NCBI RefSeq assembly: GCF_009389715.1
Contig: NC_052400.1
Location: forward strand, 2,294,001 to 2,358,000
Length of the DNA stretch: 64,000 bases
Source: Phoenix dactylifera
Lineage: Eukaryota; Streptophyta; Magnoliopsida; Arecales; Arecaceae
Direction: 5' to 3'
The number at the start of each line of letters is the position of its first letter. Position 1 is the first letter of the stretch. Positions 13,011 through 23,815 of this stretch are shown piece after piece. The notes beneath the pieces are model-generated. The model was not told where the DNA came from and did not search any database. It saw only the letters and a program-made list of their open reading frames with translations. The position numbers and the translations under genes were made by a program.

Positions 13011-13929
13011 ATAATAACAATAATAGAAAGAATCGGATGGTGAACTAAGTAAATTGTACTAAGAAGGTTCAACTATGAGAAGTTGGTAGAGGTTTTTTTG
13101 TGAAAACAAACCGTGCTTTCATAGGGAGCTTGAACATGTTGAATATCCGCACAATTAAAAGGGAGGCTTAGCCACCCAATTTTATTGAAAGTATATCTTA
13201 TGATTCTGTTAATATACTGTCAAACATCAAGTACAATCAAGGATTTAAACTCTCTTAAATGTAAACTTTTTATTCCTATTTTTAAACTAAGATTAGAGCT
13301 TACTAAAGCATCTAAACAACAATTTAGGAAATTTTTGAGTTTGACGTGAAATTAATCAACTACAAAATGCATATTCTTACTCATCTACAAAAGTGAAAAA
13401 GAAAAAAGACTCATGAATTTTAACTTAATCAACTCCATCTCCATTAAAAGACTAGTTCACCGACTTGTCTACCTCGTTTTATCTTCCCTCATTGAAAGGC
13501 AAAAATTGATGCAACATGCCAGACGACACTAAATTCGACACTCATCAAACAATTTTTATGGCCAATGTCAATGAGAGGTCGAAGGTGGCGCCGCTACAAT
13601 GCATGGATATTTGAAACAACATGACGCACGTCTCTCAATGCAAAACGATGTCGCCATTTGCGTGGCCGAGGTATGCTTTGTACCTAACGCGGCTCCCATG
13701 GTTCCTAGGCACAAGGAGATTTTGTTCATGGGAGGACCACAGGAACCTCTGGCATCCCCATTGAGATTTCCAACCAAGAGAATAACATGCATAAAAAATA
13801 TATAAATCTCCACCACGCGTTCTGTACGTAGGAGACGAGCAGTCCCCAACGTAGGATGATGATTCACTTTGTTGAATCATAGTAATCATAACCAGTTGGG
13901 CCAACGAAGATTAGAATAAAACACAAAAT

Positions 13930-13946
13930 CCGACAGAGATCGTCGG
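13930..13946. promoter_or_regulatory. Possible everted auxin-response-type half sites upstream of SAUR-1
   Basis: CCGACA (13930-13935) is the reverse complement of TGTCGG, a known high-affinity ARF half site. After 5 bp comes CGTCGG (13941-13946), one mismatch from a second half site in everted orientation. It lies about 450 bp upstream of the SAUR start. The motif is short and could be chance. Confidence 0.2.
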
Positions 13947-14251
13947 ACAAATTTAACTAGAAACCGCCAAATTAGTAGACCTCCACGAAGCTGTTCCAAG
14001 ACAGAAATAGATAGACGTGGCTCTGTCCAACCGACCCAGCAATGCTTGTGCCGTTAAATACGAGAGCTTGAGGCCATGAGAAAGTCCTCCCCTTCTTTCT
14101 CTCTCGCTCTCCTCCCTCCCAATCCATAGGCCGAAACCGTGGCAGAGAAAGGAGATCCCTTAGACCGTTTCCCTGCGACCAAATCCAAACCTCCTCCAAT
14201 TCCCACCATCAAGAAGCTCTCTGAAAACAAGGAAAAAAACGAAAAAGCTTG

Positions 14252-14362
14252 ATGGTTTTGTGCACGTTTTTGTTGTTGCTGCCGGGTAAAAATTCTGTTC
14301 GGGTAATTCTGTTGTGGTTGCTGATGATATCTCTCTTGTATGTTCTTTGTTGCATCCATTGA
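14252..14362 (+). other. Upstream ORF in the SAUR-1 leader (36 codons)
   Basis: An ATG at 14252 opens a hydrophobic, Leu-rich 36-codon frame ending at TGA 14360-14362. It overlaps the first ATG of the SAUR frame (14340) and stops 17 bases before the next one (14379). If the leader begins near a TTAAATA box at 14054-14060, ribosomes would meet this uORF first. That favours 14379 as the main start and a possible translational brake. Confidence 0.35.
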
Positions 14363-14378
14363 TTCTGCTGATCGAACA

Positions 14379-14756
14379 ATGATGGGCCACTTCGTTCGGC
14401 CTCCGAGGTTGCCAGTCTTATTCTTCTCCTCCTCCAAGGGGAAGAAGGATTTCTCCGGCGAGAATTTGAAAGACTCGTTGCTGGAAGAAGAAGACATGGT
14501 GGCGCCGAAGGGGTTCTTGGCGGTGTACGTGGGGGTCGAGATGAGAAGACACGTGATCCCGACGAGCTACCTCTGCTTTCCCGCCTTCCAAACCTTGATG
14601 GAGAGGGTGGCCGAGGAGTTCGGATACGAGCAGACGGGTGGGCTCAGGATTCCCTGCGAAGAGGAGGACTTCCAACAGATCCTCAGGGTCTTGCAGAAAT
14701 CGGATTCGAGGAAGAACAAGAAAAAGAAGGCGAAGAATTCGTTGTTGAAGTCGTAG
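14379..14756 (+). CDS. SAUR-like auxin-responsive protein (SAUR-1)
   Basis: Intronless, as expected for SAUR genes, and 125 residues from ATG 14379. The same frame is open from ATG 14340, adding 13 residues. The SAUR domain spans about residues 44-104: KGFLAVYVGVEMRRHVIPTS, the PAFQTLMERVAEEFGY helix, then GGLRIPCEEEDFQQIL. The tail is basic (KNKKKKAK). From family knowledge, many SAURs inhibit PP2C.D phosphatases and so activate plasma-membrane H+-ATPase during expansion growth; this member's role is not known. I prefer 14379 because an upstream ORF covers 14340. A second SAUR on the other strand lies 2 kb downstream, but the two are clearly diverged and not a recent tandem pair. Confidence 0.88.
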   Translation: MMGHFVRPPRLPVLFFSSSKGKKDFSGENLKDSLLEEEDMVAPKGFLAVYVGVEMRRHVIPTSYLCFPAFQTLMERVAEEFGYEQTGGLRIPCEEEDFQQILRVLQKSDSRKNKKKKAKNSLLKS

Positions 14757-14983
14757 GAGCTGGAAATTAAAACGCCGGAATCCTTGCGAGCTTTAACATG
14801 TAATAACCATCGTATATAGATTATTAGGGGAATTAGAGAATCTCGACGCAGTTTGTGTAGTTTAGACATATAACCATCGTCACTACAATTCTATATTGCG
14901 TGCTATCGATCTCATGTAATGAACAAAATCTACAATACTTGATTTTTTTTTCTTCTTTGAGTAATACGATCGTTGATTCGTTA

Positions 14984-15260
14984 TTTTTTTTTTACTGAAA
15001 CGGGTGATTGATACAATTCTAGTACAGATACATCCAATAAAGTCAGAAAATAACAAATTTCGAAGCCTTCTAAACAGCTCTTCTTCTCCCATCCATAAAT
15101 TGCTTTCGAAGTAACTAGTCATATATGAAGCCACTCAGTCTGCATCCCCGTCTCTCTGAAAACATGCTTGGTCTGAAAAGCTACACCACTACTCAATATA
15201 GCCTGAATGTCCTGAAGCAGACCCATTTTGATTCGTTTCGCTACAGGGCAATGATTGCCG
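14984..15260 (-). mobile_element. 3' end fragment of a LINE
   Basis: On the minus strand a short translated stretch ending DFIGCICTRIV matches the last residues of the larger LINE at 51249-54432 (DFIGCIHTRTV). The preceding ACATGCTTGGTCTGAAAAGC-type sequence also matches that element. A T-run at 14984-14993 would be its poly(A) tail. So this is a heavily 5'-truncated relative of the same LINE family, with no coding ability. Confidence 0.55.
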
Positions 15261-15760
15261 TCTTCTGCCAAACGACATGAGTATGACAACTATACTCTGG
15301 CTACCCAAAAGTCCAGCCCAACATGGTCAGTCCTGCTGTTGTTGGACGCCAATGGACCCAAGGAAAGGAACCTGGAAGGCCGTACCCAAGCCCATGACAA
15401 CCGAGTCTCTTGGCCTCTAATCCCGAGTCATAAAGGCGGGGGCAAATCGAGATGGGGTTTCTACATCCTGCTCCGGAGCGTACCTTTTCTTTGCGGCATT
15501 CCATCGAACACCTAGCATGGCCTTTTCCTCCTGATTGAGTCCGAGGAGACGGAGGACGGCGGCGGAGCGAATGCTTTACGGCGGAGATACCGTCACGCAG
15601 CTTCTTCCCCAACTACTTCGCCTCGGCCTTCTCATCTTCCCGGACGACAAGTATGTATTATTTCTCGGCGCAGGTGCTCGACCCGGCCCCTCCACTGGAG
15701 GGAGGGAGAAAGGGACTGCTACCTCCGATGCGACGGCGGAGACCGAGTATATCTTATGAA
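15261..15760. other. GC-rich patch of unknown nature
   Basis: Noticeably GC-richer than its flanks. It holds several overlapping open frames on both strands, for example 15535-15759 (+), with MLYGGDTVTQLLPQLLRLGL inside it. No recognised domain, start context or splice pattern supports a gene. It could be a remnant of a mobile element or an exon of an unrecognised gene. Confidence 0.25.
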
Positions 15761-16727
15761 GGTGAAGGGATCTCTATTTCATTCCGTCTATTTACGAGTT
15801 CCCCTAAATTTCCCTATAACGCTGCACAGATAGGCTAGAATTTTTTTGGTGGATCTAAACCAAGAATGGTTAGCATAGAATATGATGATACTAGTCCAGA
15901 TTTACAGCCTACCATCAAAATACCGAGTGTTAATTGAAGAAAAGAAAGAAAGAAAGTCTAATTCATGCATCATTCCTGGTACTCATGGCCGTCTTATGCG
16001 ATGTTTGCTCGAGTCTCAAAGGCACGACTTGTGCATCACAAACTACCTCAGATTCTTCTTTCAAAGAAAAATATTTTATGCAAGTTCTTTTTGTATGACT
16101 TCATGCTTACATTATTCATTTAATTCGAAAGCCTTCATAGTAGGATCTAGCAGCACATGAATCTAGACAAACTTTGACCAGATTTACCATCCAATATGCC
16201 CCCCCACCCTTTTTTTGGCCCCAGGTGAGGGGTTGTTATCATGTGCATTTGGATGCATGATGATATGTATCGGTGATATTCCACCTTATGCAATCATGAT
16301 TATTAGATCCTTCCTGTATGCCTGCTTGTTGCTGTAAGTGGTTTGCTCTGTGTTTATTGCTATTTGTGTTAGAAATTACTGTGTGTTTTATGTTTTGAGA
16401 ACTATATGTATTGAAACTGTCAGCATTTCACTTGTCAAACAACCTCATAAATAATAAATTGTAATGAGAATATATCGCATGAGTTACCAGTTTAGACAAA
16501 ACCTCTGCTAGATCACTGACTTTGAGTGTTCCGAAGAATAAGCATGGAGGAAAATCAAGTTACTTAATCCTTGATAACATTTCCTTCCTCTCCTGCTACT
16601 TATGCAAAACCCTCCATATTATTACACCTTAAACAAGTCGCATGCTCTCTTCGCAAATGTACAAGTTGCAAGTTTTTCTTTTTTTTTTCCCTTCTAAAAT
16701 GAAGAGAAAAGTAGCTCATACCGATAA

Positions 16728-17171
16728 TCATCTACACAGTGGTTTCTGAGGGTGATGGCACTGGGCCAACTCAGACTCTGAAGAGCAATAGCAAAACCCT
16801 TCCTTGTTCTTCACCACCTTCAGTATGCTTTCAAATACAGACACCTTGCATGGGATCCTCAGCACACCTTCCTGTTGGAACCCAAACTCCTCCTCCGCTT
16901 CTTTAAGCAGAAGGCCAAAGGCCTGATGACTCAAGTACTCCGTTGGGATCACGAACCTCTTCATCTCCTCTCCAACGCAGACTGCAAAGAAACCTTTTGG
17001 GATGTCACTAGAGGGTGATGAAGTGTCGGAGAAGGAGACAGTTCTCTTGAGAAAATTGATGCTCTTTTTGCTGCTCCTCTTTGGTGTGACTGCAAGCTTC
17101 TTCCACTTCTTTAGCACCTGTTGGAGCCTTACTATCTCTGTGATCTTGTTGCTGGGCTTTCTGGAATCCAT
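16728..17171 (-). CDS. SAUR-like auxin-responsive protein (SAUR-2)
   Basis: Intronless, 147 residues. A basic N-terminus (LKKWKKLAVTPKRSSKKS) precedes the SAUR domain at about residues 58-119: PKGFFAVCVGEEMKRFVIPT, the HQAFGLLLKEAEEEFGF helix, then GVLRIPCKVSVFESILKVV. A Cys/His/Ser-rich tail follows (residues 126-147). The start at 17171 gives the usual N-terminal extension of this SAUR subgroup. A TATA box lies 113-119 bp upstream. The leader contains an earlier ATG at 17250 in another frame. As for other SAURs, a role in auxin-linked growth is inferred from the family only. Confidence 0.88.
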   Translation of the reverse strand: MDSRKPSNKITEIVRLQQVLKKWKKLAVTPKRSSKKSINFLKRTVSFSDTSSPSSDIPKGFFAVCVGEEMKRFVIPTEYLSHQAFGLLLKEAEEEFGFQQEGVLRIPCKVSVFESILKVVKNKEGFCYCSSESELAQCHHPQKPLCR

Positions 17172-17250
17172 AAAAGTTTGTGCGGTGATTTAGAAATCTT
17201 GAAGGAGGGAACCCCACCTCGAGTTTCCTCTTCTTCAAGGGTGGTGGCAT
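17008..17250 (-). other. Overlapping upstream ORF across the SAUR-2 start
   Basis: The first ATG downstream of the predicted TATA box is at 17250. It opens an 80-codon frame that runs past the SAUR ATG (17171) in a different frame. Neither ATG has a strong purine at -3. If the transcript starts between 17250 and the TATA box, this frame would compete with SAUR-2 translation. No domain is recognised in it, so it is probably regulatory or neutral. Confidence 0.3.
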
Positions 17251-17283
17251 GAGATGGGATGGGTTGCTGCTTTGAAGTTGAGA

Positions 17284-17290
17284 ATTTATA
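17284..17290 (-). promoter_or_regulatory. TATA box of SAUR-2
   Basis: TATAAAT on the minus strand, about 115 bp upstream of the SAUR-2 ATG. A start site near 17255-17260 would give a leader of about 85 nt. Confidence 0.55.
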
Positions 17291-17299
17291 GAAGTTGGG

Positions 17300-19929
17300 A
17301 TATTGTATTATAATTTATCAATGTTAAGTATGATAAGTATTTGCTGTAATAATTTTAAAGAAAGTTATCATTCATTTAAAATTGTAGATTGATAGGACCG
17401 AGATTTTAAGAAGTTTGACTCTCTTGGTTTCTGTAATTTTATGGGGGAGTTAGTGTGTGCTTCCTATGCAAAATAAAAGATTTAGATGAACCATCTCCAT
17501 CATCCAATTGGCAAAATCAGAGCCACTTGTTGCATTCTGTTTCCTTATACGGTACTTTAATCTATTCCCCTTTTTAATAGTTGAGCCAATGATTCATACA
17601 TTTAAAAAACTCAACAACTAATGATCAGAATATACTATAGCCAAATCTTGTAGGTGAGAATTTAGTGAAATCAGACTAAGATAGAATTTTCCGCATATTA
17701 TCAGATAGTAATCGCTACATATGTATTGTTACATTTTTTTTAAATAATGTTTTATATGTATGATATCATAATGTTGTTTTCTTGATCTAAATAAAATCAA
17801 TGATGCGCCAGTTTCCATTCAGTCTTTCAAGTCACAGCTTACAGTGCATAGATTTGAAGACCTCAGCTTGCCTTGGTATCTGAACTATAATATTTTGCAT
17901 TTTGTTTAGTTATCTTTTTTACGTGTCTATTATAACCCTTTTTTAAAGCAATCTGTGTACTTGTAGAACGTGGCTGATGGTAAGAAAGTTTAGTTGCATT
18001 TGAAATACTTATTTACTATTATTTATAACTATCAAATAAAATATGCAGCCGATTCATAAGTGTAGTGGAATGTCCAATAATAATTGCTATGGTTTTAAAT
18101 TTTAGGCATTGGAATTAGCTTGCTCACCTTTTTTTATAATTTACGTAGCTTTTCCTCTACAATGATATCCAGCTTTGCAAAATCAAATTAATTATCTGTT
18201 TTCGTGTGTGGAGTCTCACTCTTCCCTTCACAAATCACGGTTTAAATAAGACACATGGAAGTTCTACTGTTAATCAGTATGAATGACTTAATTAGGTTCA
18301 ATGTATGATTGAGTTTTGGTGATTATGATTGCTATGCTGAAGGAATTTATGGTTAACCTTTTCCCCCTCTTTTCTTTTTTGGTAACAGAAAGGCGTCCAG
18401 CCTGAAGATCTAACATACCCAACAATATCGGCTCTTGTGAGATGATGTAAAGCTGAAGGAAAATTCTGCACTTGAAGACAAGTTCTTGGAGATTGACAGC
18501 CATATTCGAGATTGACAAGTTCCTTGACTACAACATCTTTTTGAATTAGAAAATGTTTCCAATCTTTTGTTGACAGATTAAATTATTTCCCTACAATAAA
18601 TCCGCAAGCTTCATCACTGGAGTGGCTGGTGAAAGAAAAGTATCCAGATAAGAGATGAAAGCTGTTAGTTATATCTGCACTAATGCTGCCTTTTTTGTAA
18701 CCCCATACTATAGAGTTCATCCAATTCGCAGCTATCTTTGTCAATATAAACTGCATCCATTATCTGTAAGACCCGCCGCTTCACAAGTCAAATTGATTTA
18801 GACAACTATTTTGACCGTTGATCAGTGGAATGTACCCTCAAATTTCCATCTGATTGGACAATAAACGTATCATTTTTTTATTACAGTATATCATTATTGT
18901 TTCATGATTATTGTTATTATAATACATTTTATGCTTATCCACTATTACATGCTTTATTTGTCTAATGGTTCATTTGGAAGATGGATTGCGGTGGAGCGAA
19001 GCATAACTGCTACTTAAGTAAAGGTTAGTTGCTAATTTTGCTAAAATGCTAGTATATTAGAGCATTCTTTCCTCAATCTTTCTCAGCTGTTCATACTTTT
19101 TAAAGTCCTGGTGTATCAGTCATTTTGAAAAGTCCATGGACACCATCTTGTGTCTAGGTCTTGACATGAGATTTCTATCATTTGGACAAAGTGGAAATAA
19201 GTTCATTGATACCAAGGTTAAATTTTGAACAAAATGCAGGGCACTGTATGATTTGGCATATGGGGTCTTAGTGGTCAGATTGAGAGTACGAATATCAAGA
19301 TAATATGATACTTTATGTTAAACGAGGAATGGATAGTATAATATTCTCCAAGTGGGAAGATCTTAGCAATGCATGTGAAGTTTTCAGGAAGGTAGTCAAG
19401 TTAGTGGGGTTTTGTAGGGTTGATAAAATTTATTTAGGGCTTTGTCTTGGCATGAGGTACAGCGCAGGACACCAACTACTCTCATCTTGTGGCTTTGGTA
19501 AGAGTATTTATTTATATCTCATGGTTTTGCAGCAACAACTAACACTCCAATGGAAACAAGGGCCCTTTTGTTTTCTTCCTTGGTGCTTTTAAAATTTGAA
19601 ATTAAAATTTTATTCGGGTACCAGTCCAAGCTGAGCCATCCCTCTTTTCTTAAGCATTTTGATTCCTTTTATTTCTTTATTCTTTGCTGTAACTTTTCAT
19701 GTATTTCACTTTTGTTGGAACTATTCTAACAACGTGTTTATTTCTGCCATGGCAGTTATTCCAGTTGCACCTCAATCTGCAGTGGCTTAATTGATAGAGT
19801 ATGACAGTGGGATAAGATACGTTAGTTTTTTGTCTTCTCCAAAGCCATGCGCATGCCCTCATCACATCTTGCTGATAAAGTAAGAAGCCCAGCATTCTTG
19901 CTTATGTATGTTAGCATGTGAATCAAAGT
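17300..19929. other. Intergenic, no gene recognised
   Basis: AT-rich sequence upstream of SAUR-2. The open frames here (for example 18288-18518 minus and 19305-19592 plus) show no known domain and no splice or codon pattern that would support them. Confidence 0.5.
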
Positions 19930-20080
19930 ATGTTGTATCGTACCGAACCGGACGGTACCAGACGTACCATATCAGTTTGGTACCGGTTCTAGCACAGATG
20001 GTGTTCCGTATACTGTACCATACCGATACTATAATAGTGTGGCACCGATACGGATCCGATACCGGTACGGCGAACCTTGA
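19930..20080. repeat. GTACCG/CGGTAC-rich interspersed repeat, copy 2
   Basis: Dense in gtaccg, cggtac and gataccgg words with partial inverted symmetry: a left part with ATCGTACCGAACCGG and a right part with CCGATACCGGTACGGCG. Same vocabulary as 5060-5450 and 57346-57465. It looks like a small non-autonomous element, but no target duplication could be defined. Confidence 0.5.
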
Positions 20081-22337
20081 TGGAAATGCATTAGGCCAAA
20101 TCCTTCTCCAAATGTCAATATCTAGCTTCTAGTTCTTTCTGCGCTATAAACTAGTCATTGTGGTCATCGTCATGGTATAATTGATGCATTGTCACAGTGG
20201 TGTCTGCTTTATACCATTGTCTGTTTCATTATCATAAAATGCACAGCATCATCACTACTGTCATCATTGTTCCATGTTAATCTGCAGTCATTGATTGATT
20301 TTTTTCTCATCTTACTAATATCAAGTGGTATCCTCTGAATCACAATTCGAACCAAAACTCTTATATCTCTTACTTGTCCACTTTTGAACTGCCCATTCAG
20401 CAAGCATCTTGAAGGTTTATTGATGCATCATTCGATAATTTGCAAAGTTGCTTACTATTTCCCCCTTGTTGCAGCAATCATTTGCAATGTCACCATCAGC
20501 CACCAATCACCAGCTCAGTTCAAGCAGCTTCTATTCAATCATATTTCCAATCATAAGCCCCCACCAACCCACCACCCCTTTCTGCTCATAGAATCCAGAT
20601 TTGATGGCGAGAAAAACGTCCGGTGAAAGAAGCAGAGAGCATCGATTCACATGCAAAAGCCCCACAACATCTCCATCTTTTCAGAGCTCTGAGCTCGAGC
20701 CCTTCAATGCCAAAAGCGAGCCTCTCTCTTCCATTATTGTGCACTGTTTGATTCACCGAACCCATTCACCGGTAGCGAGATTGGTTATGGAGGGCAGCAG
20801 AAGCAGCGTGACTCGATTCAGCGATCACGCGCTCCTATGCATGAATGAAAGGTCGTGTACAATTTAAAAGGAGCAGGATAATGGTATGGCAGGCAGCATA
20901 TGAGAGGACTTCGTGTCTGAGCTGAGAGAATGGCAGGTGAGCAGATATGACTGCTCGATCTTATTTCCTCGTTGCCAATGATTAGCTTGATGGTCTTTAA
21001 TCATTTCGAGAGTTGCGTCCTTGATCAATCATGATTCATGGGCCCCTGACCAGAAATTTGTTGCTTTCTAGCCCCATGATATATGATTGGCATGTCGTTG
21101 GGGAGCTATGAATGCATTAAACTGAGTATGATATGATGGAATAATCCAGCTATTCATAAGTAGCTTCTGTTGGAAAGAGCCCACAAAAGCTTTCTGTAGT
21201 ACTGTTCTATGTGGAGAATGGAATATAGGTTGGACTAATCTATATTTGATGATCCAGAAACTATAACTATATGATATTTTGCGTATCGATCGATCGAGTA
21301 GTTCTACCATGAATTGGTTGGATTATCTTATGTCGGGTGATCCATCCATTAAAATTCTTGCTGGTGTCATCAGTGAACCAGGATGGATCATGGATGGCTT
21401 CGGGTCGAATAGCTTTCCTAGGTCCTAGCGCAGAGGGGTTCAGGATTGATCTTTTTTTTTTCATGATGTAGACCGTTGGATCATGTTCCATGCAGATCTC
21501 AAAGCAATCCGAACTCTTTCTTTCACCACCGGCTTGGATCTCGAAGGTGGATCGGTGCGAAGGGAGGTGGATCCGATGCAACCCCTGGGACATCACTGGG
21601 CCTTTTATAATGGCTTTTGATCTGGTCCTAATAGTTGTGGACCTGGCCCTCTTTGTAGAATGCTGTACTTATGGTTTTGGGCCTGTTTTTTTATTATTAA
21701 CAAGGAATACAATGTGTAGGTGACCTGAGTTTTTTCTTTCTTTGTTTTTTTTTCAAGGATTTTTCGTTACATTACGTCACACAGGATGTTTAAGCCAACG
21801 GTTCTTCAATTTAGGAGGTGTGGATCAAAATTTTGACGCCTGTTTTAAAATAGGTTGAATGGAGCTGCAACCTGACTTAGTGAAACTTTATTTTGGTCGG
21901 GTTGGATCAATTCAGGTCACGACCATGGACCTAAGGTTCTTAAATGCGTTTAGTTATTTTTTCTTAATGCCCGTTTTTTAGTTCACCCTGGAATGTGCTA
22001 GTTTGTGGTTAGATGGGCTACATGGTGGTAGGTCATACTTATATACAGGGCAGAGTAGCCTACGGAGCACTTGAGTGGTGGACATAATTCGAAGATACAA
22101 GTTAAGTTCTCAAGTATATCTCGAGATTACAAGCTTTAGAGAGGCAAAATAGAACTTTTTTTTTCTTTCCAAAAAGAGAGTGGAGCAGAGTATTGCAATG
22201 TGTAAAGTGCGATAATGAAACTTCTGCATCGTTTCTGCCCATAGACGTCGATCAATAAATTAAACAACATTATGTGTTTTTCGTTCTTTTCTTTTTGTTT
22301 CGTTAGTCTTAGTCTCCCTACAATAATTTAGTACTAG
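20081..22337. other. Intergenic, no gene recognised
   Basis: Contains several 60-110 codon frames, such as 20601-20867 (+) and 21267-21596 (-), none with a recognisable domain. A gatcgatcga tract lies near 21290. Confidence 0.45.
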
Positions 22338-22461
22338 ATCGAGGTGGAGTTCTTGGGTGGCAATAGGTATTTGGTCACATTTATTGACGATGCATCAAGG
22401 AAGGTGTGGGTGTATTTGTTGAAGACAAAAGATCGGGTATTTCAGTTATGTCAATAGTTTC
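22338..22461 (+). mobile_element. Copia integrase fragment, left of the nested Tat element
   Basis: Translation reads GGNRYLVTFIDDASRKVWVY, the start of the integrase catalytic core of Ty1/copia elements including its first Asp region. A TAG stop follows near 22454. The fragment ends exactly at the Tat LTR (22462) and its continuation resumes at 35463. The match begins abruptly near 22338, so the 5' part of the copia element is missing. It is a pseudogene and was already decayed or decayed after the insertion. Confidence 0.8.
22457..22461. repeat. Target-site duplication GTTTC (left)
   Basis: GTTTC lies immediately left of the LTR starting TGTTGCTGG. The same five bases follow the other LTR at 35463-35467. 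Confidence 0.85.
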
Positions 22462-22707
22462 TGTTGCTGGTGGTCCAAACCGTGAACGATTGGTACTGCG
22501 GTGTGAACGGGGTTCCGTCTGAGTTGTCTTGGTTGGCGTTGGCTGCGCTCCACCTTCCGCCAAGAAACCTGCAAACAAGCCTTGCACCACCACCAGGGTG
22601 GTGATGGCCCTCCGACGGTCAAGTCAGAGGAGATTGGAGGAGGAGGAGAGGTGATAATCGCAAGTAAGAGAGTGCTCTGGGAGATATTGCTCACCTCCCC
22701 CCTTTCT

Positions 22708-22739
22708 CCCCCCAGCCGCATATATACCTGGCTGGGGGG
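22708..22739 (-). promoter_or_regulatory. LTR TATA box enclosed in a perfect 10-bp inverted repeat (3' LTR copy)
   Basis: CCCCCCAGCC (22708-22717) and GGCTGGGGGG (22730-22739) are exact reverse complements. The 12-nt spacer contains TATATA (22721-22726). The equivalent in the 5' LTR is 34891-34922, where it would drive genomic RNA. Confidence 0.6.
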
Positions 22740-22972
22740 TCTCTCAGGGGGGTTCGTTATCGTGGGGCACGATGGTGTGGCCACTGACATGGCCGTTACA
22801 GGGCGTCGTGGAGCAGCACCGGGTACGGCCACGTCAGGGCATAGTGGGGCTCCGCTTTGTACGGCTGATGCAGGAGATCGTGGAGCAGCATCGGATACGG
22901 CCGTTGCAGGGAGTAGTGGAGCAGGAGGCCGCGGCGTGCCTCTGGGGAATAGCCTGTCGTTATCAAGAGATC

Positions 22973-23218
22973 TCCGACTCGGGGTCGGAGCGCTGGATCA
23001 AGGGGCAGCTGACTCGGGGTCGGGCTGCGGAGCCGAGGATATCCGACTCGGGGTCGGATTGCTGGATCAAAGGGCAGCCGACTCGGGGTCGGGCTGCGGA
23101 GCCGAGGATATCCGACTCGGGGTCGGATTGCTGGATCAAAGGGCAGCCGACTCGGGGTCGGGCTGCGGAGCCGAGGATGTCTGACTTGGGGTCGGAGCGC
23201 TGGATCAAAGGGCAGCCG
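22973..23218. repeat. 69-bp tandem repeat inside the 3' LTR (about 3.6 units)
   Basis: Units start at 22973, 23042, 23111 and 23180, each with TCCGACTCGGGGTCGG followed by CTGGATCAA and GGGCAGC. The period is exactly 69 bp. The last unit is partial and has TCTGACTTGG instead. A matching array is in the other LTR. Confidence 0.85.
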
Positions 23219-23279
23219 TAGTCTTCCTGGGCGCGCGTGCCGGTCACGTGGGGCATGGCGGCTTATTTCCCCCGTAACA

Positions 23280-23297
23280 GTAGCCCCCCACTTCCGA
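23280..23297 (-). other. Polypurine tract of the Tat element
   Basis: In sense orientation GGAAGTGGGGGGCTA lies directly before the 3' LTR (whose sense start is TGTTACGGG). Its position and purine run fit the plus-strand primer of reverse transcription. Confidence 0.65.
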
Positions 23298-23545
23298 GCC
23301 TGGAACCAGAAGGGGAACAGGTGAAGGGAGTGATGTTTCGGGATTGCCGCCGTTCCTCGGAGAGGCGCGCGCGCTTCGAGCTCCCCGCCCTTTTTATGGC
23401 GTATGGCGGTTATTGCTGACCCGGCAGTCTGAGGATTTCGGCGGACATCCTTCCTTAATGGTGTCGATTCGCCTTTGGGGCGCGAGCGACCCTTCGGCAG
23501 CCAGGCGTCCTCTGGCGTCATTGAGGCGTCACTTGCCTTTCCGCC

Positions 23546-23553
23546 TATTTAAT
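23546..23553 (+). promoter_or_regulatory. TATA-like box for the antisense gene
   Basis: TATTTAAT in GC-rich surroundings, about 270 bp upstream of the ATG at 23816, on the strand opposite to gag-pol. A pyrimidine-rich leader follows (CTTCTTCTTT near 23575). It would give the antisense gene its own promoter. Confidence 0.4.
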
Positions 23554-23815
23554 CGGGGGCCTTTCCCCGTCCGTCTTCTTCTTTACAGATATTTTCAAGT
23601 TTCCCCTTTGCGCTGCTGTTGCTGCCGTCGGACTGTTCGCTCGTTTCTCCTTTGGCGCTCTCGGAGCCGCTCTTACCTCTTTTCCGGTGAGTTTTCCCCA
23701 TTCTTCAGCTTAGGGCTCTCCATACTTTCCCCTCTTATACTAGTGTACTCCAGTCGCTCCGGTCTTTCCCCCCTTCCTGTCCCCGTCCTGACCGTAGGTT
23801 TATTGGCCATTAGGA

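Larger units (their letters stand above)
22462..23279 (-). repeat. 3' LTR of the Tat element (818 bp)
   Basis: Read in sense it starts TGTTACGGGGG and ends CAGCAACA (TG...CA). Compared with the other LTR it has one extra T at about 22497 and G instead of A at 22945; the rest appears identical. It contains a TATA box within an inverted repeat (22708-22739) and a 69-bp tandem repeat (22973-23218). Open frames across it, on both strands, reflect the repeats and are not genes. Confidence 0.9.

Noticed and set aside
22582-23184. 200-codon frame in the LTR, repeated at 34765-35367
   Set aside because: It spans the LTR promoter and the 69-bp tandem repeat; since 69 is a multiple of three, the repeat keeps frames open on its own.
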